Source: Tetraselmis striata
Lineage: Eukaryota > Chlorophyta > Chlorodendrophyceae > Chlorodendrales > Chlorodendraceae
NCBI GenBank assembly: GCA_006384855.1
Contig: VCJN01003206.1
Span: 1-64,000 of the forward strand
Reading direction: 5' to 3'
Length of the DNA: 64,000 bases
The position numbers and the translations under genes are program-made. This document shows positions 10,640 to 22,528 of this stretch, in pieces. How positions within the stretch are numbered: position 1 is the stretch's first letter; each line of letters starts with the position of its first letter. The notes below the pieces were generated by a model that had not been told where the DNA came from, did not search any database, and worked only from the letters and a program-made list of their open reading frames with translations.

Positions 10640-11905
10640 TTGGTCGTCGGACGAGATTCGGCGACTTTAAGGGCGCATCTCTCGGAGCACCTCGGCAACC
10701 AACGTGGGTTCGTGTATGCGAGACGGCGAGAACCATGACGGCGGCGAAAGAGATGCGGCACTGGAACCCGGAGGCTCACATTGGGGACGACGGGTACGTC
10801 CTCTTGCACGTCAAAGCAGCGGTGGCTGAAGCCACCGCTGGCACGACTGACGAGCAAGAGATGCGGAGGGTGGAGAGAATTTAAAGGTAGAGGGTGGGAT
10901 TACCCGCATCTCCGCAATGGGTGCATATGAGCGCTCGCGTCTCTTGCGTACAAACCCGTGAACTATCGCTCCTAGCTCTTGTAACGCTGCCATGTGCAAG
11001 GACCCCTTTGTCGTTGTCACGTCGCCTTGGTTCACTCACCTGAATATGCTCCTACCGCTGCTGCCGGCCTACAAGGCGGAAATCTGTTGCGTGCAGATTC
11101 CGAGCACCTACTTGACGCAAGGGCCCCGCCCGCAAATGAACTACCTATCCACAGTCTGTTGAAAGCGGGTCGTGTACTTCTCATCGCGTCCAAGCACCCA
11201 AAAAACCCCGACACCAACAAACGCGCCTTGTGGTTGGTCGTCGGAAGAGATTCGGCGACTTTAAGGGCGCATCTCTCGGAGCACCTCGGCAAGCAACGTG
11301 GGTTCGTGTATGCGAGACAGCGAGAACCATGACGGCGGCGAAAGAGACGCGGCACTGGAACCCGGAGGCTCACATTGGGGACAATAGGTACGTCCTCCCG
11401 GACGTCAAAGCAGCGGTGGCTGAGGCCACCGCTGGCACGACTGACGAGCAAGAGATGCGGAGGGTGGAGGGATCGAATTGACCGCCGTAAAGGGTGGGAT
11501 TACACGCATCTCCGCAGTGGGGGCAGGTGAACGCCCGCATCTCTCGTGTACAAACCCGTGTACTGTCGCCACTAGCTCTTGTAACGCTGCCCTAGGCAAG
11601 GAGCCCTTTGTCGTTGCCATGTCGCCTTGGTTCACTCACCTGAATTTGCTCCTATAGCTGCTGGCGGCCTCCAAGGCGGTAATCTATCGCGTGCAGATTC
11701 CGAGCACCTACATGACGCAAAGGCCCCTGCCGCGAATGGACTACCTCGACAGCCTGTTGACAGCGGGTCGTGTACTTCTCATCGCGCCAAAGCACCCAAG
11801 AAACCCCGACACCAACGGACGCGCCTTGTGGTTGGTCGTCGGAAGAGATTCGGCGACTTTAAGGGCGCATCTCTCGGAGCACCTCGGCAAGCAACGTGGG
11901 TTCGT
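10640..11905 (+). repeat. ~598 bp tandem repeat, about 2.1 copies
   Basis: The sequence starting TTGGTCGTCGGA(C/A)GAGATTCGG occurs at about 10640, 11236 and 11835, so the period is about 597. The third copy stops at GGGTTCGTGT near 11907. Each unit keeps an open segment reading RDSATLRAHLSEHLG. The repeat copies a once-coding stretch rather than satellite DNA. Confidence 0.7.
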
Positions 11906-12073
11906 GTCTGGTCCGTGACTAGGGATTCATGCAGCTTGAAATTCGCTGCCATAGCTCCCTGGACAATACCTCATTAATCATAATCAACTATCACAACAAA
12001 TCATTCTCAACCGCAGATAAGAGTTTAATCGACTCCCGTCCGTCGATTTCACAAACCGCACTTCCTTTGCTAG

Positions 12074-12262
12074 CGCGGCCGGGGCAGCGGGGCGCCAACG
12101 CGCCGCGGCCGGGGCAGCGGGGCGCCAACGCGCCGCGGCCGGCGCAGCGGGGCGCCAACGCGCCGCGGCCGGCGCAGCGGGGCGCCAACGCGCCGCGGCC
12201 GGCGCAGCGGGGCGCCAACGCGCCGCGGCCGGCGCAGCGGGGCGCCAACGCGCCAACGCGCG
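12074..12262 (-). repeat. 30 bp GC-rich minisatellite, about 6 copies
   Basis: Repeats of a 30-mer with core GCAGCGGGGCGCCAACGCG. The reverse complement differs from the 30-mer at 42551-43465 at only about two positions, so the two arrays are one family in opposite orientations. All six frames stay open because 30 is a multiple of three; this is not evidence of coding. Confidence 0.85.
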
Positions 12263-12286
12263 GCGACCGGCGCATGTTGGTGATTC

Positions 12287-13345
12287 ATGCAGCCCCGCAT
12301 ACTAAATGGTTTGCAGCCATCTAGGCCATCAAAGCATGCTTAAAGGCAGCATCTGCGCTGCAGCGCTGCAGCAATCTGCGGCGTGCCGCCAGCAAATATA
12401 ACATATTATCCCTACTGCCCTGCAATCTGTATGGTATCGACAAGCAGGTGCGTATTCATATCCCTTCTATGCCATGCAGCCCCGCATACTAATAAATGGT
12501 TTGCAGCCATCCACGCAATTGAAGCATGCCTTAAGGCAGCATCTGCGGTGCAGCGGTGCAGCAATCTGCGGCGTGCCGCCAGCAAATATCAGGCATTAGC
12601 CCTACTGCCTTGCAATCTGCATAGTATCGTCAAGTAGGTGCGTGCTCATATCCCTTCTATGCCATACAGCCCCGCATACTAATAAATGGTTTGCAGCCAT
12701 CCAGTCAATTAAAACATGCCTTAAGGCAGCATCTGCGGTGCATCGCTTCAGCAATCTGCGGCGTGCCGCCAGCAAATATCAGGCATTAGCCCTACTGCCT
12801 TGCAGTCCGTATAGTATCGTCAAGCCGGTGCGTGTTCATATCCCTTTCATGCCATGCAGCCCCGCATACGAAATGGTTTGCAGCCATGTAGGCAAATGGC
12901 TGCAGCAATCTGCGGCGTGCCGCCAGCAAATATGAGGTATTAGCCCTACTGCCTTGCAGTCCGTATAGTATCGTCAAGCCGGTGCGTGTTCACATCCCTT
13001 CTATGCCATACAGCCCCGCATACTAATAAATGGTTTGCAGCCATCCAGTCAATTAAAGCATGCCTTAAGGCAGCATCTGCGGTGCAGCGCTGCAGCAATC
13101 TGCGGCGTGCCGCCAACAAATATCAGGCATTAGCCCTACTGCCTTTCAATCTGCATAGTATCGTCAAGCAGGTGCGTGTTCACATCCCTTCTATGCCATG
13201 CAGCCCCGCATACGAAATGGTTTGCAGCCATCTAGGCAATAGAAGCATGCCTAAAGGCAGCATCTGCGGTGCAGCGCTGCAGCAATCTGCGGCGTGCCGC
13301 CAGCAAATATCAGGCATTAGTGGTACTGCCTTGCAATCTGTATAG
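12287..13345 (+). repeat. ~190 bp tandem repeat, six copies
   Basis: GCAGCCCCGCATACTAA-type unit starts occur at 12287, 12477, 12667, 12857, 13012 and 13200. The spacing is 190, 190, 190, 155 and 188, the fourth unit being internally deleted. Units share AATCTGCGGCGTGCCGCCA and end in a GTATCG box. No coding potential. Confidence 0.85.
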
Positions 13346-13699
13346 TATTGTAAAGCATATGGGCAATTAAATCCCCTTTTTGTCATAAAAATCCTCATAC
13401 GGGAAGGTTGCCGAGCCGGCTCTTTACCCCCCACCGTCTTGGTCGACGACCGCTACTACCAGGTCGTAGCGGCGCCGCGTCAGGCTGGCGGGTCCTCTAA
13501 GCCCGCATCTCAACCACCGCCACCGGGGTCCGGCGGAGATGGCTCCCAAAACGGCGCTGCAGCAGGTCTCTTGATCGAGCTTCGAGCAGCTCCGTCCCTC
13601 CCCCGAGCAGGCTTGGTCCCTTGGAGACTGCCAAGCCGCCGAGTGAGCTTCAGCCTTCGAGTGCGACGAAGCGCCCGCACGGTGCGTTGAGCACGGGAG

Positions 13700-14190
13700 G
13701 CAAGACCAGCTTGTCGCCCAGTAAGCTGCGCAAAAAGCATTCCAAGAAGCGCGGGCCGAGTCCTCCTTCAAGATGGCGAAAGAGTTGGAGGACGACGACC
13801 CCTTCCAGGCGCCTAAGCCGAAACGCGAAGCCACGTCAAGCCGTCAGGCGCCTTCGGGTGCCGCTGGTGGGAGTCGTAGGGCCACATCTTCCCGTGGCGG
13901 TGCCGCATCTCCGCCTCCCCGACCCGCATCTCCGCCTATTGAGGCAAGAGCAGCAGCTTGTCGCCCATTAAGCTGCGCAAGAAGCATTCCAAGAAGCGCG
14001 GGCCGACTCCTCCTTTAAGATGGCGAAAGAGTTGGAGGACGACGACCCCTTCCAGGCGCCTAAGCCGAAACGCGAAGCCCCGTCAAGCCGTCAGGCGCCT
14101 TCGGGTGCCGCTGGTGGGAGTCGCAGGGCCACATCTTCACGTGGCGGTGCCGCATCTCCGCCTCCCCGACCCGCATCTCCGCCTAAGGAG
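13700..14190 (+). repeat. 247 bp direct duplication
   Basis: 13728-13930 is repeated at 13975-14177 with few changes. Both copies read MAKELEDDDPFQAPKPKRE, then a Ser/Arg/Ala/Pro-rich tail, in the plus frame. The opposite strand is also open at 14091-14423 (with AFQAWKSSL and a helical stretch). I cannot tell which strand, if any, is coding. Confidence 0.6.
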
Positions 14191-14612
14191 CCCTCATCTC
14201 GGGACGCGAAGCCCGCACCGCCGCCTGCGCCGACATCTCGCCCCAACGCCGCGTCGCTGTCAGCAAGATTCAGAGGTAGCATCTCGTTGCGACGAACACA
14301 ATCTCTGAGGTCGGCGATAGACTCGTAGGCCCGGGGCGTCTTCTCTGCGCGAGTGAGGCTCGATTTCCAGGCTTGAAAAGCTTGAAACGCAGTCGCCATG
14401 CCCTCGCGTCCGCAATCTTCCAAGGTGAGGCGGATAGTGCTTTACGCGACTGAGGGCGCGAAGAGGACACGCCGATGTGCCATTTCTAATACTCTCGTAT
14501 AGTATTGCATTGCACCTGAAATGTGACCGAAAAATGGGTACATATCCCAGCCTAAGCGATCACGTGGGGGGCACATTTTTGAGTCCAGGAATTGGACCGT
14601 TTTGACTAAAAA

Positions 14613-15769
14613 ATGTGCCCTGTACCGCGCGCCGCGCGCTGCGCGCGGGCAGGTGCCAGCGGGCGGCGCGAGAGCCGCCAGAATATAATCTGGCGGGGCA
14701 CAGGGGGCTGCAGCCGCGCTCACGGTGGCCCGTGGGTCACCCCGACCGGTGTTTTGAGCACCAGCCACACTGGAACATGGGCGGTGGCGGTGCGAGGGGC
14801 GGATGTGGAGCCGCGCGCGGGCGAGGCGCGGCAAGCCGCGCAGCGGTGATGGTGCCCGATTTTAGGCCAAGTCGGTACCCTTCAGAAAAAATCCAAAATC
14901 ACGGACTAAACGCATTTGAACACCGTTTTGAGCATTGCCAGACACGGGTATATGGGTAACATAGTGCTGGTTGAAAGGGTGGACCTTGCTGTGGTGGTTG
15001 TGTTATGTGGGGATGGGGACCCGTGCCGCCGTAGCCCGCGCACCCCTACGTTATGAGTATAACATGCTAGTTGGAGCTCCACATGCAGTCCAACCCTCCC
15101 CAAAGTTCATCAATGCATGCCCACTGTATCATAGATGGGTTGCATGGTGTCCCTTTTGATTTTTCTGATGAACGACAAAGATGCACCACATGGGCGCATA
15201 GGGTGCGCGCGGGGTGGGCGGCCATTCTGCATCTGCACAAAGTAGCCATATTAAGGTCTTTATGATGTGTTCTAAGTACATGCAGTGCTTTGCGGGGGCA
15301 TGAGTGTTGCACTCCCAAGTTTTGGGAGTGGCCGGCTCTTGCCGCTTACCCCGCGTACGCTCAGCACGACCCCCCCGATATGATGCCAAAACTTTGACCA
15401 TCAAATCCTTTAGCTAGGAGCTTGGATTGCTAGGAGAGCCAAGCATGGGGCTCATGCATGCCTAACATGCAAGTGGTATAGCTGGTGTGGCGTTGAGCCC
15501 TTTCATCTGGTGACAAGGGCAGCTTGAATTCGTCAGTGAAGGCTACTGGGTTTACCTGTACGGGTACTACCAGTTCTTAGCCCATATTCCGGTACGGATG
15601 ATGACGATCTGATGATAAAAACCCTAAACGCCCGCGGTGGCGGTGGTTCCGGCGGGGAGGAGGCCCTTGTCCTCCTAGACGGTTCGGGCGTCCGCAAGGT
15701 GGCTGTTCTCATGGCCCCTACCCACATGTCCTCCGCGAATGCTGCCGACTTGGGCGTCGACGCCCCCGA
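14613..15769. other. no recognisable gene
   Basis: Mixed-composition DNA with only short, unconvincing frames. It contains short self-complementary pieces (for example near 15300-15330) and nothing I can name. Confidence 0.4.
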
Positions 15770-17175
15770 GCTGCTGGTGGCGGGGATCCACGCGAGGTCG
15801 CATGACGGTGCGCGAGGGGGGGGGGGGGGGGGGGGGGGCAGCGGCTGTTGGATAGGCGGGGCAGCGGTTGCTACCGAGTGAGGCGTAGCATCGTTTGCAG
15901 TAGCAACGCAACCTTTCCGGTTGCATAGTGTGACGCCGCATGGATGTAACCCCGCAGTACGCGCAAAGTGCAAGTGCAAGCTGCTGGTGGCGGGGATCCC
16001 GCGGGGGGGGGGGGGGGGGAGGCGGCTATGGGATAGGCGGGGCAGCGGTTGCTACCGAGTGAGGCGTAGCATCGTTTGCAGTAGCAACGCAGCCTTTCCG
16101 GTTGCATAGTGTGACGCCGCCTGGATGTAACCCCGCAGTACGCGCAAAGTGCAAGTGCAATCCGCTGGTGGTGGGGATCCACGCGAGGTCGTAGGACGGT
16201 GCGCGAGGGGGGGGGGGGGGGGCAGCGGCTGTGGGATAGGCGGGGCAGCGGTTGCTACCGAGTGAGGCGTAGCATCGTTTGCAGTAGCAACGCGGCCTTT
16301 CCGGTTGCATAGTGTGACGCCGCATGGATGTAACCCCGCAGTACGCGCAAAGTGCAAGTGCAATCCGCTAGTGGTGGGGATCCACGCGAGGTCGTAGGAC
16401 GGTGCGCGAGGGGGGGGGGGGGGGGGCAGCGGCTGTGGGATAGGCGGGGCAGCGGTTGCTACCGAGTGAGGCGTAGCATCGTTTGCAGTAGCAACGCGGC
16501 CTTTCCGGTTGCATAGTGTGACGCCGCATGGATGTAACCCCGCAGTACGCGCAAAGTGCAAGTGCAAGCTGCTGGTGGCGGGGATCCCGCGGGGGGGGGG
16601 GGGGGGGGGAGGCGGCTATGGGATAGGCGGGGCAGCGGTTGCTACCGAGTGAGGCGTAGCATCGTTTGCAGTAGCAACGCAGCCTTTCCGGTTGCATAGT
16701 GTGACGCCGCCTGGATGTAACCCCGCAGTACGCGCAAAGTGCAAGTGCAATCCGCTGGTGGTGGGGATCCACGCGAGGTCGTAGGACGGTGCGCGAGGGG
16801 GGGGGGGGGGGGGGGGCAGCGGCTGTGGGATAGGCGGGGCAGCGGTTGCTACCGAGTGAGGCGTAGCATCGTTTGCTGTAGCAACGCGGCCTTTCCGGTT
16901 GCATAGTGTGACGCCGCCTGAATGTAACCCAGCAGTACGCGCAAAGTGCAAGTGCAAGCCGCTGGTGGCGGGGATGCACGCGAGGTCGCAAAACGGTGCG
17001 CGAGGTGGCGGGGGGGGGGGGGGGGGGGGGGGGCAGCGGCTGTGGGATAGGCGGGGCAGCGGTTGCTACCGAGTGAGGCGTAGCATCGTTTGCAGTAGCA
17101 ACGCAGCCTTTCCGGTTGCATAGTGTGACGCCGCCTAGATGTAACCCAGCCGTACGCGCAAAGTGCAAGTGTTAC
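15770..17175 (-). repeat. 180-208 bp minisatellite with internal poly-G, about 7 copies
   Basis: Units marked by GGGGATCC(A/C)CGCG start near 15783, 15994, 16173, 16376, 16578, 16762 and 16970. Each has a G run of about 17-30 bases, then GGCGGGGCAGCGGTTGCTAC and GCATAGTGTGACGCCGC. Length differences come mostly from the G run and the short or long form of the GGTCGTAGGACGG spacer. The inverted cassette at 39950-41970 has only about 1.5 units (41650-41960), so the array expanded, or shrank, after duplication. Confidence 0.85.
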
Positions 17176-17216
17176 ACGCCCGTGTGCCCCACCCACTATC
17201 ATTGCGCCCGACTTCA

Positions 17217-18118
17217 CTGACGGCATGTCTCGCTCTCCATCATCTCCCGGGCCGTCCGCCGCCTCACCCTGCGCACCCTACCAGCCGAGCGTGCCTTCTC
17301 GGAAGCCTCACACACGGCGGCGCGAGTCGCGTTGTGGAACACGTCCCTGACATGGCGGAACTCCGCCCTAATCACCGCGGCCGTGGTCGGGCAGGGGACT
17401 GCCCGCTGATGGGTCGCCATGCATGGGTACTTGGGGCCGCACAAAGCCGGGGTGCCGTCGCAGCAACACTCCCAGTCCGTCCGTTGGCCGCAGTACACGC
17501 ATGACGGGCGTCCGGCCAGGACACGCACATGTTAGTGCATGTGGCCGCCTCCCGCCACTGCTCGTAGTGCTCCGGTCAACATGGCGACGAGCAAGTCGGC
17601 ATGTCCCGCAGGTGGCTACTGCGGGGCGGGTGCCGCGAGCGCAGCCTCGCTCGCCTCGACAACCCCCTCAGCCCTATCAGTCGCCTCAACCACGGCCTCC
17701 TCCGCCTCCTGACGCGGCGCATCAGGCGCATCATCGTCGCCTGGCAGGGCGTCCCCCCCCCCCCCCCCCGCCATGGCGCCGTCGTGGCGGGGTGCTGTGA
17801 GGAGGTGGCCCTAGACATAGGTGGGGCCGGCACCGCCATGTGTTGCTCCACATGCGGTGCGGTTGCGGGTGCGGTGCGGTTCATGACGTGACAGCTCCGT
17901 CGCACAGGTACCGGCACCGGCACCCCACGCTTGCTGCGCTTACCACCAACCGGCATGTTACCTTTGGGAGGCAATTCATCCGCGTCGGAGGTGAGCGGCG
18001 GTGCCGGTGTGGGTGTGGATACTGCCCGGCCATTAGGGCTCCCGCCGCCCGCCGCACCGCCGACCCACGCCGCGGCGTGTGCTGCGCCCCGCATAGTCGC
18101 CTCGAATATATTATACAT
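17217..18118 (-). pseudogene. piggyBac-like cysteine-rich C-terminal fragment, copy 1 (broken)
   Basis: The minus-strand frame 17217-17528 gives CVYCGQRTDWECCCDG followed by ALCGPKYPCMATHQ, a C-x2-C ... LC-x4-PC-x3-H pattern like the zinc-binding tail of piggyBac transposases. The ATG-CAC-TAT-CAT of copy 2 is ATG-CAC-TAA-CAT here, a nonsense change. Upstream pieces (17576-18118) are Pro/Arg-rich and shift frame at the C run near 17755. No DDE core is present in either copy. Confidence 0.4.
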
Positions 18119-18589
18119 GACGCGGGGACGGGGGGGGGGGGGGGGGGATTCGTGCGTTTCGTATGTCGGCGGAACGGCGTGCGAAGCTGCGGCTGGCGAA
18201 GGTGGTGGAAGTAAGCGTGGCGGCGTCGGCGGCGTATTACCGTGCGTGCATGCGTGCGCAACCCGGCGGCAGCAGGCGCCGGACTCGGCGTGTGCCGGCG
18301 GCAGAGCTGCGAAGCCATGGACACGGTACGGGATGCCAAGTCTGGCTAAGCAACTGCCGAGGCTGGCGGCTTAACCCCCATGTCCGGCGGCTGAGGGGCG
18401 GGAAGTGCGTAGAAGATGATCGCCAAAACGGGCATATAACCCTGGCTGTGCTAGGTTCCTATTAAGTAATGGCGGTTTGTGCTAAGTAATTCGTAGGGGT
18501 GGACCATGCAGCGCAGGTAGGGGGCGGTATAAATGAGGCCGGGCACATATACTGCTCCACGAAACGACACTGTCGCACGTGTAGTTGAA

Positions 18590-18735
18590 TAGACCCCCCC
18601 CCCCCCTCCCCCCCCCCCCCCCCCCCACCCCCCGCCGGGTCGGCCCGCCGACCCGCCACGGCTTGTAATATCTGTCATGCATGACCGGGGTATGTGTGAG
18701 TGCATGCCCCGCCTCCCCCCCCCCCCCCCCCCATT
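18590..18735. repeat. poly-C tracts flanking a 100 bp spacer
   Basis: Two long C runs (about 18594-18625 and 18716-18732) correspond to G runs at about 40087-40107 and 40219-40241 in the inverted copy. The runs differ in length between copies; the spacer is conserved. Confidence 0.7.
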
Positions 18736-18984
18736 TACAATTGTGCACGCATTAAGTTTGGGCTGGTTTCAGAGCAGTACATGTACGTATATACATACAA
18801 TGGAACGTATGACTTGCGCGGAAAGAGGCGGGGCTGGCGGAGTGCATTGGCGGTGCGTAGAGTAGCGTGCGGTTGATGAGATGAAAGAAAAAGATTAAGC
18901 AGCTGAGTCAGAAAGTGGAACGGATGGAGAGGAGAAAGTCTAATTACATGTAATTATTCTTGTTTGGATTGTGCGCTGTTCTAT

Positions 18985-19944
18985 CTACTTTTGTCGCTTG
19001 TCCAGACCAAGCGCCTTCACCGCTGCATGATGATGCTGCACCCTCAGCTTGCTCTTGTGTTCCATGGTGAACTTAGTGGGCTGCACACCGGATGCTGCCT
19101 GCTTGGCTGCCTTCTTCACCTGTGCACGCGCACGCATGGTTGCCCCTTTCTTGGTGATGACGCGGGTGCGGGCAGAGAGGGCGCGCATGTGGATGGCCTG
19201 CGTGATGGTCTTGGCTGCATGCTCCTTCTGCTTGTTGCAGCGGTGGCGCCCGAAGAAGTGCACTCACTGGTGCAGAGCCTCTAGCCCCTGACTGCACCAC
19301 TTGCCCAGGCTGCCATGCCGCCGGATCATCTGCCCCAGATGCACCGCACTGACGTGGATGTACACTGTGACATCCTGCTGGTTGGCCACCTGCAAGAACG
19401 CCGTGAGCATCTTGTTGCCCACCTCCTCAACCTCGGTGGCGTGTTGCTGGACGGCGGCTTCGTCCTTGTCATCACAGCCGTGGGTGACCAGGTACTATAG
19501 CTCAAAGAACAAATCCCACACCTTCTTGGCGTTGATGTACAACTGCTTGTGCCGGCTGCGCCACAGCGGGATGGCCTTCTGCAGGATGGCCACGTAGTTG
19601 TCCATCAGCACCTGGCATGTCTCACCGGGCCATGACTCAGCACTGAGATCAATCTTGGCCTTGCCTGTCGCAGACTGACCAGCCTTGCTGCTGGACAGCT
19701 TGACCTTTAGGTGCTCCTCGACCCACTTCACCAGCTCAAGCTGCTTGGCGGCGTCGCAATGCTTCGATACCGTGAGCTTGAAGATCTGCGGCACCACCCT
19801 CAGCATGAAGTGCAGGATGTCCACGATGTAATCCAGGATATGCGACAGCACGAGGTACGGCGCCCTCCCCCTGCACATGCCGTAGTGCAGCTGCTGTCGC
19901 CTGGACACGCTCATGCCCTCAGAGACCATAGCTACCGCAAACTT
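18985..19944 (-). pseudogene. transposon protein fragment of unnamed family, two in-frame stops
   Basis: One minus-strand frame runs from about 19944 to TAG at 19495-19497, continues open to TGA near 19264, and then to the end at 18985. Features in order: LHFMLRVVPQIFKLTV, a Lys-rich linker, LQKAIPLWRSRHK, TVYIHVSAVHLGQMI, GSLGKWCSQGLEALH, and a basic tail. The Y-x-H-x4-H and G-x-L-x-x-W ... QGLE boxes are what I remember from an unnamed repeat-borne protein family of algae, oomycetes and invertebrates; I cannot give a formal family. No N-terminus is visible. Homology to host genes is not excluded. Confidence 0.45.
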
Positions 19945-20908
19945 TGGTGTGCTACCTACTAGCTACGGAGGCCGCAAACACCAAAGCAACCGCGATTACC
20001 GTGGAATGCAGTTTTGCAATCTTTGTTGTGTATCGACCAGAACTGTACGGCGTTGCCTGCTCGTCATCATCACGCGAATATCTTCCGCGCCTGCGCGTGA
20101 TAGGTGCCTATAGCGTATATGAAGGGCAGTGATGCCCGTCAAGTACAGTGAATCGTGTTCTACTGTCGCACTTTGTGCACTCCTGACTACCGAATGCCCG
20201 CTACCCGCTATAGTACTTTGATGCACAGCTCCACGGCTGTACTCATCCTTCCCGCCAGTTCTAAAGTACTGTGACGCCTATCGTTAGGCGGGGATTAGGC
20301 GCTATATATACATGCGACTACTCGCGCCTATCGGTCGTTAGTCGCAGTTAGGCGGACCCCGTTTCGACGAGTGCTCGGAAGTTAAAAGATATGATCGAAA
20401 TATTTACGATAGACATCCGCGAAAATTAAGATTGATGTCCATAAAAGCAATTTAGTTGAACCAAAATAACAAATAGCGAAAGCGTGCAAGCCCTAAATAG
20501 GAATTTCGTTTCCATCATACCGATGGGATCATTTTCATTTGAAAAAGGCTCTAAAATCGTTCTATTTGATGCACGCATGCGTCCGTCCTCTTACGCACTT
20601 AAAGAAAATATATAATATGCCTATGCATACGATTTAACGGCCGTCTTACGTTAGGAAACTGCAAGGGGCCACCTCCAGCAGTGCGCGTATTATACCCAAG
20701 TTTCACGATCTACACATGCTAAATACCTCTCCTATGTCCAATAAGAACGTTTACGCATTGTTACGCTTTGACAATATGACGTTGTTTTATACAAAATGGT
20801 GCTTGAATCAAAGTCAGACCACAGTATGCATGCCACTCTCCATCACCTGCCCGCCCAAGCTGCCTTCACTCACTATGGCTCTGTATTGTTCTACCATACC
20901 TAGCAAAC
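19945..20908. other. non-coding, AT-richer stretch
   Basis: The segment opens with a module shared, inverted, with 7848-7879. Nested inverted repeats of GCCTA / TAGGC type lie at 20275-20365. No gene was found. Confidence 0.45.
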
Positions 20909-22319
20909 CACTGACCCCGGCTTCCACCGGGAAGCCGGTGATCGACATATCATACGGCAATAACAACTCTTAAAAAGAGGCCGATGCCCAGTCTCGTCGT
21001 CCGGATTTACTCCAAGACTTAATGACGCGACATTCAACTGCTTGCCACAGTTCTACGAACCCGTTGCCCTATTTCTCTTATACTTCCCATACATTACTGC
21101 CACCTTCAAGTTAATCTAGAATCGATTATTGGCGAATTCGCCAAAGCCATACCACCGAGCAAACTACTACGGTAACCGTATTCCTAATTGCGTGACATAA
21201 TTTCATCGAAGGGTTTTGCTAGATGGCTGATAAGTATGCATGCCCACCTCAGAGGATTTTTATCCTGCTTTATTGGTCGTCCCGGAAGTACTCCACCCAC
21301 GCTGCCGGCCACCTTGCTTAATACCGCTACACCCACACTTGTACGCACAATTAATGTACACACCTACTCCATCCCTTGTAGTATCCACGTAGACGCTCCT
21401 CGGCTTGCCCATGTATTTAATAAACATTTTTTCGCCTCCACGGCCTTTGTCGCAATAATAAAGTAATTAATAATACAATCCCCAAATCCCCGCTTCACCT
21501 CGGTTATGACAATACCTGTTCCACGGGTGCTTGTTACGTATTGGCGACCGCCCATATAACTTATTCCTCGCCGGTCTAAATTAATGCCACGATGCCTACC
21601 GATCCGCACCTACATACACTCCACTTGACCCCCGCTACGACACAGACCCGCTCTGACCTGCAAATTTGTTGTGCACGTTGACTCCGCGAAAATACCGGAT
21701 GCATAAATATACACAACTACGAGTTTGAACTCGCCTATGTCTAAGTATTGAGCATACATAACATATGCCAACCGTTAAACTCGCCCCAATAAATTTTATG
21801 CCTGCAATAAAGTCTGGATGTCAACGTCACACATGTTGCTTCGCAGTCGGCTTGTGAAACTCCGCCTGCCAACTCTGCTTGCCTTTTGCTATGGACTGCC
21901 ATCCCGTATTCCACGATCCCTGGGAGCCCATATGCTAACCTGAAACCTCGTGATATGCTCCATGATTATTCCCGACACATTCTTGTCCCTGTGGCAATGC
22001 TTGCGCACACTGATTATCGTGCCCTATCCGCCGAATACCCCGCCCTCTTCCGCCTACATACCCCATGGGTCTACTTTTTGGGGGGGCGGAATGGAATGTT
22101 AGGGTTACCACCATAGCCCTATCTGCATACCTATACCCGCATTCATGTCTACACCCATGCTTATACTGTCCACTCACTTACATACTACGTGCACACCTAT
22201 ATGCATGCAACCAAGCTACTCATCCACCTACACACATATGCTTGCCACATGCCATGCTCTCACCAGCCAGTACGCCCCGATGACTCCCTGATGAATCCAA
22301 ACCTAGATAGCATATCCAA
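20909..22319 (+). repeat. 1.4 kb direct repeat, copy 1
   Basis: Almost identical to 22529-23948; I count roughly twenty substitutions and small indels by eye. It starts AACCACTGACCCCGGCTT and ends GATAGCATATCCAA. It is AT-richer than the surroundings and has no convincing ORF. Either an LTR-like terminal repeat or one unit of a recent tandem duplication. Confidence 0.85.
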
Positions 22320-22528
22320 TGTAGAGAAATGGCCGTGCGACCCCCAGGGACGTCCGCTTTGTGCCACGTCAGCTTCGGACAAATGGGGCCATGTTTCTGT
22401 AACATTTCGCCCGTTGAACAGTAACCGCTCAGGTGTTAATCGGTATAGTGCGGTGTAGCGGAAAGTACAGGGCACGGCTAGGACTACCGCTACCCCCGGC
22501 GCTACGGCTCAGGTATTTCTCATCCTAA

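Larger units (their letters stand above)
9380..14612. mobile_element. unclassified element with terminal inverted repeats
   Basis: The left end (9380-9423: GAGTCAAAATGGGCACATTT, then CTGGACTCAAAA ... CACCCCCC) matches the reverse complement of 14566-14612 over about 45 bases with a few mismatches. Between them lie a short ORF and four families of tandem repeats. No transposase core was recognised. It may be non-autonomous, or its transposase may be too degraded to see. Confidence 0.45.
15880..18870 (-). mobile_element. repeat cassette, copy 1 (inverted relative to 39950-41970)
   Basis: From about 18870 down to 15880 the minus strand matches 39950-41970 on the plus strand: the same boundary block (GCGTAGAGTAGCGTG), the same short frames (for example AELRSHGHGTGCQVWL and VEQYMCPASF), the same Cys-rich domain and the same minisatellite. 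Homology ends near 18886 and again inside the array. The two copies are close relatives, probably members of one transposon family. Target-site duplications were not found. Confidence 0.75.

Noticed and set aside
16052-17168. Proline-rich proteins over the G-run minisatellite
   Set aside because: The frames follow repeat units and homopolymers, shift with G-run length and have no conserved domain.
19495-19497. TAG as coding Gln
   Set aside because: Only weak support; genuine TAA/TAG ends occur in the window and other breaks are TGA or frameshifts.
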